From Flavobacteriales bacterium (lineage in GTDB: Bacteria; Bacteroidota; Bacteroidia; Flavobacteriales_F; PHOS-HE28): DNA of 64,000 nt. Shown here piece by piece: positions 50,645 to 57,970 of the stretch. Both the position numbers and the translations under genes were made by a program. The stretch lies in contig JADJOG010000050.1 of NCBI GenBank assembly GCA_016713865.1, forward strand, positions 1 through 64,000, given 5' to 3'. The notes below the pieces were generated by a model. It saw only the letters and a list, made by a program, of their open reading frames with translations. It searched no databases and was not told where the DNA came from. How positions within the stretch are numbered: the stretch's first letter is position 1; the number at the start of each line of letters is the position of its first letter.

Positions 50645-51357
50645 ACCCGTTGCTGGGCACGGCTTTGATCCTGGGTGTTGCAGGCAGCGCGCATTGCTTG
50701 GGCATGTGCGGGCCCATCACCTTGGCCGTGCCTTCGCCGCGCAACGATTGGCGTTCGAGGCTCTCGAGCACACTGCTTCTGAACACCGGACGCATCGCCA
50801 CCTACGCGCTCATCGGTGCGGCCTTCGGGGCATTCGGCCATGGCTTGCGATTGGCGGGCCTTCAGCAAGCAGCTTCCGTCGTGGCTGGCATTGTGCTCTT
50901 AGTGAGCATCGTGGTGCCTGGCCTCTTGGAGCGGTGGCTGCCTGCATCGCGGGGTGCAATCCTTATCGGTCGCTTGCGCTCTATGCTCGCGCGAAACCTG
51001 AAGCGCACGGCTCCAGAAGCGCTCGTGCTTACTGGCATGCTCAACGGGCTTTTACCATGCGGCTTGGTGTACGCAGCAGCCATCGGATCCACCGTAATGG
51101 GCAATGCGCTGGATGGCGCGCTTTACATGGCGCTCTTCGGATTGGGCACTTGGCCTTTGCTCATCGCCCTGCGCATGGGCAGCGGCTTGCTGGGATCCAG
51201 CGCGAGGGCGGCTTTGCGCAGAGCCTCGCCGGTATTGGTGGGCATCGTTGCTGTGCTACTGGTACTGCGAGGACTCGACCTGGGTGTCCCCTATCTGAGT
51301 CCGAGTGCGCCATTGGTGGGTGCCGAGGCATCGGTATGCCACACGTCGGCTCCGTGA
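50641..51357 (+). CDS. Sulfite exporter TauE/SafE-like membrane protein of the cco locus
   Basis: 238 residues, about six helices. Motifs AGSAHCLGMCGPI near the N-terminus and LNGLLPCGLVYAA in the middle place it in the TauE/SafE subfamily that follows ccoGH in Bacteroidota and some Proteobacteria. The Cys/Met/His at the N-terminal motif suggest copper binding, so a copper-related role in oxidase maturation is more likely than sulfite export. This is inference from context. Coupled to ccoH by ATGA overlap. Confidence 0.85.
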   Translation: MNPLLGTALILGVAGSAHCLGMCGPITLAVPSPRNDWRSRLSSTLLLNTGRIATYALIGAAFGAFGHGLRLAGLQQAASVVAGIVLLVSIVVPGLLERWLPASRGAILIGRLRSMLARNLKRTAPEALVLTGMLNGLLPCGLVYAAAIGSTVMGNALDGALYMALFGLGTWPLLIALRMGSGLLGSSARAALRRASPVLVGIVAVLLVLRGLDLGVPYLSPSAPLVGAEASVCHTSAP

Positions 51358-51420
51358 TGATCCTCACGGACGATGGCCCCGGGCTGTCGCACATTTGACC
51401 CACAACAAAAACCTACCCGC

Positions 51421-51621
51421 ATGAAACCGAACATGGGTTCCACCGACCGCATCCTGCGCATCATCATCGCAGCCGTGATTGCCATCCTCTACTTCACCGG
51501 CACCATCGAAGGCACCTTGGGCCTCGTGCTCCTGATCCTCGCTGGTGTGTTCGTGCTCACGAGCCTGATCAGCTTCTGCCCGCTCTACGCGCCTTTCGGC
51601 ATCCGTACATGCAAGCGCTGA
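51421..51621 (+). CDS. DUF2892 (YgaP-like) inner membrane protein
   Basis: 66 residues: MKPNMGSTDRILRIIIAAVI, TGTIEGTLGLVLLILAGVFV, ISFCPLYAPFGIRTCK. This is the complete DUF2892 pattern of two helices with CPLY-x-PFG. Such genes are frequently next to rhodaneses, as here two genes downstream. Role in sulfur or redox metabolism is suspected only. Confidence 0.88.
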   Translation: MKPNMGSTDRILRIIIAAVIAILYFTGTIEGTLGLVLLILAGVFVLTSLISFCPLYAPFGIRTCKR

Positions 51622-51812
51622 AACGGAACTGGCTGCTCACGGGGGCGGTGGCGATTGGCGGAGCTGCGCTGGGCTGGCTCTATTGGCGCTACTTCGGCTG
51701 CACCAACGGCTGCGCCATTACAAGCAGCCCGCTCAACAGCAGTCTTTATGGCGCGCTCATGGGAGTGCTCCTTCTGCATTCCTTCAAGAAGCCCGTGAGC
51801 ACCGCGGCTTGA
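51609..51812 (+). CDS. DUF6132-family small membrane protein
   Basis: 67 residues: WLLTGAVAIGGAALGWLYW, a Cys pair in RYFGCTNGCAITSSPLNSSL, then GALMGVLLLHSF. It overlaps the DUF2892 gene by 13 bases in another frame. The C-x3-C with SSP region is the family signature. Function unknown; its neighbours suggest sulfur-relay or thiol chemistry. Confidence 0.85.
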   Translation: MQALKRNWLLTGAVAIGGAALGWLYWRYFGCTNGCAITSSPLNSSLYGALMGVLLLHSFKKPVSTAA

Positions 51813-51868
51813 AGGCGTTGTCGGCCTCCGGAGCTTTAGACCACATCTTTGGCCCAACGAAAAGGACC

Positions 51869-52252
51869 ATGAGAACCAGCACCTTGCTACCGACCATCTT
51901 CTTCACGCTCCTCGTAACTGCCTGCACCGCGCAGAGCGGCAATGTGGTGGATACGCGCACGCTTCAGGCTGAACTCGCCAAGGGCGGCATTCAGCTCGTT
52001 GATGTGCGCACCCCGCAGGAATGGTCAACTGGCCGCATCGAAGGCGCTCAGCACATCGATTGGTTCAGGGACGATTTCAAGACCGAAGCAGCCAAACTGG
52101 ATAAAACTAAGCCGGTGCGCCTCTATTGCGCTTCTGGTGGCCGGAGCGAAGAGGCTCGCGCGGTGCTGCGCGAACTTGGATTCAAAGACGTGAAGGACCT
52201 TGACGGCGGCATTCAGGCATGGCGCAAGGCGGGTGCGCCGATCACGCGATGA
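51869..52252 (+). CDS. Rhodanese-like lipoprotein
   Basis: 127 residues. Lipoprotein signal (FFTLLVTACTAQ) and a single rhodanese domain: GIQLVDVRTPQEWSTGRIEG, HIDW, and active-site loop LYCASGGRSEEARAVL with catalytic Cys, then GGIQAWRKAGAP. It likely transfers sulfane sulfur or handles thiols in the periplasm. It forms a group with the two DUF genes upstream and is convergent with the Crp gene, whose stop abuts its own. Confidence 0.9.
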   Translation: MRTSTLLPTIFFTLLVTACTAQSGNVVDTRTLQAELAKGGIQLVDVRTPQEWSTGRIEGAQHIDWFRDDFKTEAAKLDKTKPVRLYCASGGRSEEARAVLRELGFKDVKDLDGGIQAWRKAGAPITR

Positions 52253-52864
52253 TCAGGCCTTGATGGCCGTAGGGTGCAGCTCCACGTAGCCGCGCCCGAG
52301 CTCCACCAGACCGCGCACACGCAGCTGCTGCAATAGGCGCGTGATCACTTCGCGTGGCGATCCGAGTTCATCGGCGATGTCCTGGTGCGTGATGTTGAGC
52401 CGATGCGTTCCGGTGGCTTGCGAGCGCTTCGTCAAATAAGCCCAGAGCTGCTCATCCAGCTTGCGGAAGGCCACCACCTCAAAGGCCTCCAAGATCTCCT
52501 GATAGCGTTGCGCCTGTTGCTCGTTCACGTACTTCCGCCATTCGGGGTAAGCCATCCACGAATCCACGTAGCGGACCGGGATCAGCAGCAGATCGGCATC
52601 CTCCTCCACGATGGCACGCACGCCGCTCTCGCGCTTCGATACGCAGCAGGTGAGCGATGAGGCGCACGTCTCGCCGGGCATGATGTGATAGAGGTATCGC
52701 TCCCGGCCCTCGCTATCCTGAGCGAGTATGCGCAAGCTGCCTTCCTGGACGATGGGCACATGCGTGATCGGATCGCCCACGCGCATCATCTCGGTGCCAG
52801 CGGCTAGCTTCCGATGAATGGCGACTTCATCGAATTCCTTGTGCAATCCGGGTTCGGCGAACAT
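52253..52864 (-). CDS. Crp/Fnr-family transcriptional regulator
   Basis: 203 residues. The cyclic-nucleotide-binding-like sensor domain (HRKLAAGTEMMRVGDPITHV, YHIMPGETCASSLTC) carries a CC pair plus an upstream Cys, but no N-terminal Fnr-type Cys cluster. The C-terminal HTH is NITHQDIADELGSPREVITR-LLQQL; its recognition helix has the R-E-x3-R arrangement that reads TGA-type half-sites in Crp/Fnr proteins. It is a candidate regulator for the TGAY-N4-GTCA boxes. The minus-strand sequence TACATTGG just upstream of its start resembles the phylum's -7 element. Confidence 0.9.
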   Translation of the reverse strand: MFAEPGLHKEFDEVAIHRKLAAGTEMMRVGDPITHVPIVQEGSLRILAQDSEGRERYLYHIMPGETCASSLTCCVSKRESGVRAIVEEDADLLLIPVRYVDSWMAYPEWRKYVNEQQAQRYQEILEAFEVVAFRKLDEQLWAYLTKRSQATGTHRLNITHQDIADELGSPREVITRLLQQLRVRGLVELGRGYVELHPTAIKA

Positions 52865-52917
52865 GGCGCCAATGTATGACCAGCGCTCACCGCCATCCGC
52901 AGAATCCTAGCCAAGCG

Positions 52918-53193
52918 CTATTCTGCTCCCTTCACCCTGCCTACCGCGCAGCTCACGAACGACTTCATCTTCTCCAAGGTTCCACCAGTGCCAGCCTCCG
53001 GGTATCCGAGCCGATGAAGTACTGCGCGTAACTCTGTAGCGTCCAAGGCGCCATCGTGCTGCACCTGCACGGTATCCGATTCGGCATCAACCACCACATC
53101 CGTGACGCCATGAAGCGCCAGCACATTGCGGCGGATCGTATTGGCGCAGCCTCCGCATTTCAGATTGTCCACATGGACTGCCTCGGTTCGCAT
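52918..53193 (-). CDS. Heavy-metal-associated (HMA) domain protein
   Basis: 91 residues. One ferredoxin-like HMA fold: VHVDNLKCGGCANTIRRNVL (metal motif C-x2-C), LHGVTDVVVDAESDTVQVQH, then a basic C-terminal extension (LEKMKSFVSCAVGRVKG). It is likely a cytosolic Cu(I) or other metal chaperone, consistent with the copper-dense neighbourhood. Confidence 0.88.
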   Translation of the reverse strand: MRTEAVHVDNLKCGGCANTIRRNVLALHGVTDVVVDAESDTVQVQHDGALDATELRAVLHRLGYPEAGTGGTLEKMKSFVSCAVGRVKGAE

Positions 53194-53266
53194 CGTGATG
53201 TGTTTGCTGGTTCCAAAGGAACCCGAATGCTGCGCGGATCCCGGTGATATCGCTCGCCTGAAGCAC

Positions 53267-53278
53267 TGACGGATGTCA
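53267..53278. promoter_or_regulatory. TGAC-N4-GTCA box upstream of the dioxygenase/kinase/receiver-Crp operon
   Basis: TGACggatGTCA, extended to ACTGAC-N4-GTCAGT (53265-53280), a 6+6 perfect inverted repeat and the strongest copy in the window. It lies 37 bases before the start at 53316. Confidence 0.66.
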
Positions 53279-53301
53279 GTCCGGCCACATACCAGCCCCG
53301 A

Positions 53302-53309
53302 TAGGTTTG
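53302..53309 (+). promoter_or_regulatory. Candidate -7 promoter element
   Basis: TAGGTTTG, an exact match to TAnnTTTG, six bases before the ATG at 53316 and 23 bases after the TGAC-N4-GTCA box. Confidence 0.5.
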
Positions 53310-53315
53310 CCCATC

Positions 53316-53831
53316 ATGCTATCGCGGCCTATTGAATCAATCGGTGAACTCCTGCGGGAATTGTTGCGCCACCGCGACCCCGCCGCATACCCCAGCATCT
53401 TGGCGCGCTATCAAGTGCCCAGCCACGATCTGGAGCCCTATTTCCGCTGGAACTCCAAGCACTACACGCGCACCTGCATCCATCGCAGCGAGGAATTCGA
53501 GCTGCTGGTGATCTGCTACGAACCGGGGCAGCGCACAAGCATCCACGACTACGACAGCCAGACCGCGTGGATCCATCCGCTCATGGGCGAGGTGATCGAG
53601 GAAGTGTACCAGCCGATCCCGCAAGGCGGGCTGAGCCTGCTGAGCGAGAAGCACCTGCTGCCTGGATCCGATGATGTGCTCACCAACGGGCGCGCCATAC
53701 ATCGCTTCATCAATCCGGGTCCCGGCAGGGCCGTTACCCTTAATCTTTACGCGAAGCCGATGAGCAAGTGGCGCGTGTACGATGAGCGCACCGGCAGCCC
53801 CAGCATTTCACCAGCTGGCCCGCCGCGATGA
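53316..53831 (+). CDS. Cysteine dioxygenase-like cupin protein
   Basis: 171 residues. The cupin core reads ICYEPGQRTSIHDYDSQTAW, then AIHRFINPGPGRAVTLNLYA and KWRVYDERTG, as in the cysteine dioxygenase family, which oxidises cysteine to cysteine sulfinate with non-heme iron. The usual metal motif H-x-H reads H-D-Y here (codon TAC, near 53547-53555), so one of three iron ligands may be replaced, unless a base is wrong or this subfamily differs. The gene overlaps the kinase gene start (ATGA) and heads that operon. Confidence 0.72.
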   Translation: MLSRPIESIGELLRELLRHRDPAAYPSILARYQVPSHDLEPYFRWNSKHYTRTCIHRSEEFELLVICYEPGQRTSIHDYDSQTAWIHPLMGEVIEEVYQPIPQGGLSLLSEKHLLPGSDDVLTNGRAIHRFINPGPGRAVTLNLYAKPMSKWRVYDERTGSPSISPAGPPR

Positions 53832-55069
53832 ACCGTCACGCGGAGGTTCACGGCTACCTTGCCGCCATGCTCAAGAGCACGGAGGGCGCTTTCGCGCAGT
53901 CGGACACCGCACGGGTTTGCGAGCTGCTGTTCATGACGGCCACCGAAGGCCTTGTGGTGGTTGATGTGAGCGGGAAGATCATCATGCAGAACCCCAGCAT
54001 GGCCCGCATGTTCGGCTATGAAGACTCGGAACTGCTTGGCCGTTTGATCGAAGACCTCTTGCCCGATACGATGCGCGCCAAGCACAAGGCGCACCGCGCG
54101 GCCTACGAGCAGAAACCGGTTCAGCGCTCCATGGGATCGGGCATGGAACTCAAGGGCCAGCGCAAGGATGGCAGCGTATTCCCCGTGAAAGTGAGCCTGA
54201 ACCATTTCAAAGTGGAAGAGCAGCGCTATGTGATGGCGCTGGTCACGGACATCACCCTTCGACGGCTGGCCGAGGATGAGCTGGTGCGCACCAATGTGGA
54301 GCTGGAGGATCGCGTGGAGCACCGCACGGCCGAGCTGAAGGAGGCGCAAGAGGGACTGAAGCGCGCGTTGGAGAAGGAGCGTGAGCTCCACGCGCTCAAG
54401 AGCCGCTTCGTGAGCATGGCCAGCCATGAATTCCGCACGCCGCTGAGCACCATCATGGGCAGCATCGATCTCATTGGCCGCTATGCGAGCGACGATGAGA
54501 AGGTGGACAAGCATGTGAAGCGCATCCGCTCCAAGGTGCGCGAGCTCACCGCCATGCTCAACGAATTCCTATCGCTCGAGCGCATCGAGCAAGGCATCGT
54601 TGAGGTGAAGCCTGCCGAGATCGACATCGTGCATCAGTGCATTGAGCAGATCGAGGAATTGCGAGGGCTTGCCAAACCGGGCCAGAGCATCGATTACGAC
54701 CACGAAGGCACCGAGCGCATGGTGACCACCGACCCGCAGATGCTCGGCCATGTGATCACCAACCTCGTGAGCAATGCCGTGAAGTACAGCCCCGCCGGAA
54801 CACCGGTGGCGCTGCGCACCCGCATCCACCAGGGCCGGCTCACCATCACCGTCACCGACCAAGGCGTTGGAATCCCCGCTGAGGACCAGCAGCATCTCTT
54901 CGACCGTTTCTTCCGGGGCAGCAACGTGATGACCATCCAAGGCACGGGCCTCGGCCTCAACATCGTGAAACGCTACCTCGACCTGCTTGGCGGCGGCATC
55001 ACCTTCACCAGTGAACCAGGCCGAACCATCTTCACCGTGGATCTGCCGCAGCGCATCGCCGGCTCGTGA
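53828..55069 (+). CDS. Soluble PAS-domain histidine kinase
   Basis: 413 residues without membrane helices. A PAS domain (LLFMTATEGLVVVDVSGKII, then FGYEDSELLGRLIEDLLP and GQRKDGSVFPVKVSLN), a coiled-coil linker (VELEDRVEHRTAELKEAQEG), a DHp domain with H-box FVSMASHEFRTPLSTIMGS, and the ATPase domain with NLVSNAVKYSPAG, GVGIPAEDQQHLFDRFF and GTGLGLNIVKRY. A cytosolic sensor of this sort plausibly binds a redox ligand, but the PAS ligand cannot be read. Its partner is the receiver-Crp gene directly downstream. Confidence 0.92.
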   Translation: MNRHAEVHGYLAAMLKSTEGAFAQSDTARVCELLFMTATEGLVVVDVSGKIIMQNPSMARMFGYEDSELLGRLIEDLLPDTMRAKHKAHRAAYEQKPVQRSMGSGMELKGQRKDGSVFPVKVSLNHFKVEEQRYVMALVTDITLRRLAEDELVRTNVELEDRVEHRTAELKEAQEGLKRALEKERELHALKSRFVSMASHEFRTPLSTIMGSIDLIGRYASDDEKVDKHVKRIRSKVRELTAMLNEFLSLERIEQGIVEVKPAEIDIVHQCIEQIEELRGLAKPGQSIDYDHEGTERMVTTDPQMLGHVITNLVSNAVKYSPAGTPVALRTRIHQGRLTITVTDQGVGIPAEDQQHLFDRFFRGSNVMTIQGTGLGLNIVKRYLDLLGGGITFTSEPGRTIFTVDLPQRIAGS

Positions 55070-55089
55070 ACAGAACAACAACTCCTCCC

Positions 55090-56151
55090 ATGAGAACCAT
55101 CCTCCTGATCGAAGACGACGCCGACATGCGCGACAACACGGCCGAGATCCTCGAACTCGCCAACTACCGCGTGCTGAAGGCCGAGAACGGAAGGCGTGGC
55201 GTTGAGATCGCGCGCAAGGAGAACCCTGATCTCGTGCTCTGCGACATCATGATGCCCGAGCTCGATGGCTACAGCGTGCTGCATCTGCTGGGTAAGGATC
55301 CCGCCACCGCCGAGCTGCCCTTCATCTTCCTCAGTGCGAAGACCGAGCGCATCGACATCCGCAAGGGCATGGAACTGGGCGCCGACGATTACCTCACCAA
55401 GCCCTTCGAGGAAAGCGAATTGCTGAACGCCATCGAGGGCCGCTTGAAGCGCAGCGAGCTCTTCCGCAGGGGATTCGATGGCGGGCTCGATGGCCTGAAC
55501 CGTTTCATGGAGCAGGCCCGCGGCCTGAATGCCTTGAAGGACCTGAGCAAGGACCGCAAGACGCGCAAGCTGCCCGCCAAGGAGATGCTCTTCCACGAAG
55601 GCGATGAGCTGCGCCAAGTGCCCTACCTCATCAGCGGCAAGGCGCGCACCTTCAAGATCAACAACGACGGCAAGGAGTTCGTGACCGGCCTGCATGGCCC
55701 TGGGGAATTCATCGGCTACATGGGGCTGCTGGAGAACGGATTCGCGCTTGAAGCCGCCGAGACCATGGAGCCCAGCGAGATCGCCCTGGTGCCGCGCGAG
55801 GATCTGCTTGCCCTGCTCTACAAGGACCGCGACGTGAGCATCCGTTTCATCAAGATGCTCGCGCGCGACGTGAAGGAGAAGGAGCAGCACCTGCGTGCGC
55901 TCGCCTATGCCAGCGTGCGCCAGCGCGTGGCGCAAGCACTGCTCAGGATACACGAGCGTTTCGCGGAGAAACCGGAGAACAGCCTTGGCGTGAAGATCAG
56001 CCGCGAGGATCTGGCCACCGTGGTGGGCACCGCCACCGAATCGCTCATCCGTTGCCTCACCGACCTGAAGGAGGACAGCCTGATCGAGACGCACGGTCGC
56101 GAGATCATGATCAAGGACAAGGCGCGGCTGGAGAAGGTGGCGAGCCGTTAA
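55090..56151 (+). CDS. Response regulator with receiver and Crp/Fnr-type sensor-HTH domains
   Basis: 353 residues. REC domain at 1-120 (ILLIEDDADMRDNTAEILEL, phospho-Asp in DLVLCDIMMPELDG, FLSAKTERIDIRKG, LTKPFEE), then a cNMP-binding-like domain (MLFHEGDELRQVPYLISGKA, GPGEFIGYMGLLEN), a dimer helix, and a Crp-type HTH (KISREDLATVVGTATESLIR). This ties phosphorelay to a Crp DNA-binding head. In-frame GTG 55066 is possible, but ATG 55090 gives the better REC start. It is a second candidate reader of the TGAY boxes, one of which precedes its own operon. Confidence 0.9.
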   Translation: MRTILLIEDDADMRDNTAEILELANYRVLKAENGRRGVEIARKENPDLVLCDIMMPELDGYSVLHLLGKDPATAELPFIFLSAKTERIDIRKGMELGADDYLTKPFEESELLNAIEGRLKRSELFRRGFDGGLDGLNRFMEQARGLNALKDLSKDRKTRKLPAKEMLFHEGDELRQVPYLISGKARTFKINNDGKEFVTGLHGPGEFIGYMGLLENGFALEAAETMEPSEIALVPREDLLALLYKDRDVSIRFIKMLARDVKEKEQHLRALAYASVRQRVAQALLRIHERFAEKPENSLGVKISREDLATVVGTATESLIRCLTDLKEDSLIETHGREIMIKDKARLEKVASR

Positions 56152-56159
56152 TTGCGGGG

Positions 56160-56891
56160 GTGGAAGCCCACTTTGCCTTCTTCTTCGGGCTGCTGCTGAT
56201 CGCCGAGATCCTCGGCACCATCGGCGGTTTCGGATCCAGCATGCTGGTGATGCCGCTGGCCAGCCTCTTCCTGCCCTTCGATCAGGCACTCGGCCTCACC
56301 GCATTGTTCCACGTCTTCAGCAACGCCGCCAAGATGATCCTCTTCCGCGATGGCGTCTCGTGGCGCTTGCTCTATTGGCTCGGCATCCCGGCCGTGATCG
56401 GCGTCATCATCGGAGCGCGGGCGACCGTGCTTTTCGATGAGCGCATGCTCGCTTTGGCGCTCGGATCCCTGCTCGTCATCCTCGGTGTCCTACTCTTCAT
56501 CCGCAGCGATTGGAAACTGCCGGCATCGAATGCGAATGCCGCCATCGGTGGCATCGTCAGCGGAGGGATCGCTGGCCTGGCAGGCACCGGAGGTGCGGTG
56601 CGTGGCATCACGCTCGCGGCTTTCGGCCTGTCGAAGCATGCCTTCGTGGCCACGAGCGCTTGGATCGATATGGGCGTCGACCTGAGCCGGAGCGTCGTGT
56701 ACGCCTCACAAGGCTTCATGACCGAGCGCGTGCTCGCCTACCTGCCGATCATGGCCGTTGCGAGCTTCGGCGGCAGCTGGCTCGGCAAGCGCATACTCAT
56801 GCGCATACCGCAAGAGCGTTTCCGGCGCATCGTGCTCGCCTTGGTGATCGCTATGGGCGCCATCACTGTTTGGCAGGCCTGGCCAGCTTAG
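56160..56891 (+). CDS. TSUP-family (TauE/SafE-like) permease
   Basis: 243 residues from a GTG start nine bases after the regulator stop. Seven to eight helices with the repeated TSUP pattern: GTIGGFGSSMLVMPLASLFL, LTALFHVFSNAAKMILF, IGGIVSGGIAGLAGTGGAVR and FVATSAWIDMGVDLSRSVVY. TSUP proteins export small organic or sulfur anions. Given the cysteine-dioxygenase-like gene first in this operon, a sulfur compound is a reasonable guess. It ends convergent with the EamA gene, overlapping by four bases. Confidence 0.85.
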   Translation: MEAHFAFFFGLLLIAEILGTIGGFGSSMLVMPLASLFLPFDQALGLTALFHVFSNAAKMILFRDGVSWRLLYWLGIPAVIGVIIGARATVLFDERMLALALGSLLVILGVLLFIRSDWKLPASNANAAIGGIVSGGIAGLAGTGGAVRGITLAAFGLSKHAFVATSAWIDMGVDLSRSVVYASQGFMTERVLAYLPIMAVASFGGSWLGKRILMRIPQERFRRIVLALVIAMGAITVWQAWPA

Positions 56892-57820
56892 GAACGGGCG
56901 CGGTACTTCGCCCAGTTGATCAGCAGCACGCCACTGAGGATCACCAGCAAACCGGTGATCTCGTTGAAGCCCAGCGCCTCGTTGCCCAACCATACGCCCA
57001 GCAGCACGGCGACAACCGGATTCACATACGCATAGGTGCTCACCTGCGTGGCGGGCCGCACGCTCAACAGCCACACATAAGCGCTGAAGCCGATGATGCT
57101 TCCGAAGACAATGAGGTAGGCCTCTGCGATCCATGCATTCGTTGGCACATCGGCGAAGGAGAACCCCTCCCACTCGCCGCGCAGCGCGCTCACCACCAAG
57201 AAACAGGTGGCGCCCGTGAGCATCTGCCACGCGCTGTTCGACGTGTTGGAGAGCTGCACCGGATTGTACTTGCTCCACACCGAGCCCGCAGGCCATGCGA
57301 GTATGCCCACCGCCAGCACCGCGATCGCCGTGGCCTCGGCCTCGAAGCCCGCATCGGTGAGCTGCGCGCTGAGCCGCTCGCGGAAGAGCAGCCACACGCC
57401 CGCGATGCCCGCCGCGATGCCGATCATGGTGAACGGGCTGCGGAAGTTGACGCCCCATTGCGGCTTATCGATCAGTGTGAAGGAGAGCGGCGCAACAGCG
57501 ATGGCGATGGCCGCCACGCTGCTGGGCACCGTTTGCTGCGCCCATACCACCGCGCCATTACCGATGAAGAGCAAGAGGAAACCCACGAGCACGGTCTTCC
57601 ACAGGCCGCTGGGCGGGATGAGCGCGAAGCCTTGCGCCTTGGCCATGCCGAACATGATCACGCTGGCCACCGCGAAGCGCAAGCCGCCGAGCATGAAGGG
57701 CGGGAAACCCGTGAGCGCCTCCTTGATGCCGTAATAGGTGCTGCCCCAGATGAGGTAGATGGCCGCGAAGGCGAGGATCACCTTGAGGCGGGAGGTTGGC
57801 TGCCGGGCGCGGCTGTTCAC
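56888..57820 (-). CDS. EamA-family (DMT) transporter
   Basis: 310 residues, ten helices in two EamA repeats: ILAFAAIYLIWGSTYYGIKE, GFPPFMLGGLRFAVASVIM, LLFIGNGAVVWAQQTVPSSV, then AWIAEAYLIVFGSIIGFSAY and TYAYVNPVVAVLLGVWLGNE. Typical drug/metabolite exporter with unknown substrate. Start taken as GTG 57820; the only ATG upstream in frame (57913) adds 31 Arg-rich residues unlike family members. Confidence 0.88.
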   Translation of the reverse strand: MNSRARQPTSRLKVILAFAAIYLIWGSTYYGIKEALTGFPPFMLGGLRFAVASVIMFGMAKAQGFALIPPSGLWKTVLVGFLLLFIGNGAVVWAQQTVPSSVAAIAIAVAPLSFTLIDKPQWGVNFRSPFTMIGIAAGIAGVWLLFRERLSAQLTDAGFEAEATAIAVLAVGILAWPAGSVWSKYNPVQLSNTSNSAWQMLTGATCFLVVSALRGEWEGFSFADVPTNAWIAEAYLIVFGSIIGFSAYVWLLSVRPATQVSTYAYVNPVVAVLLGVWLGNEALGFNEITGLLVILSGVLLINWAKYRARS

Positions 57821-57970
57821 GCTCACTCCCGAGGTGCCACTCGCGCTCCTGCGGCGGCGCGGTACCTCGCGCGCCAGCCGGGCCTCCTCGCGCCGCCATC
57901 GGCCTCGCTTCAATCGCGCGCCTGCGCCCGCGGGGCGGCGGCCCTGCCTCCCGGATCAGTATCGTGCTGC

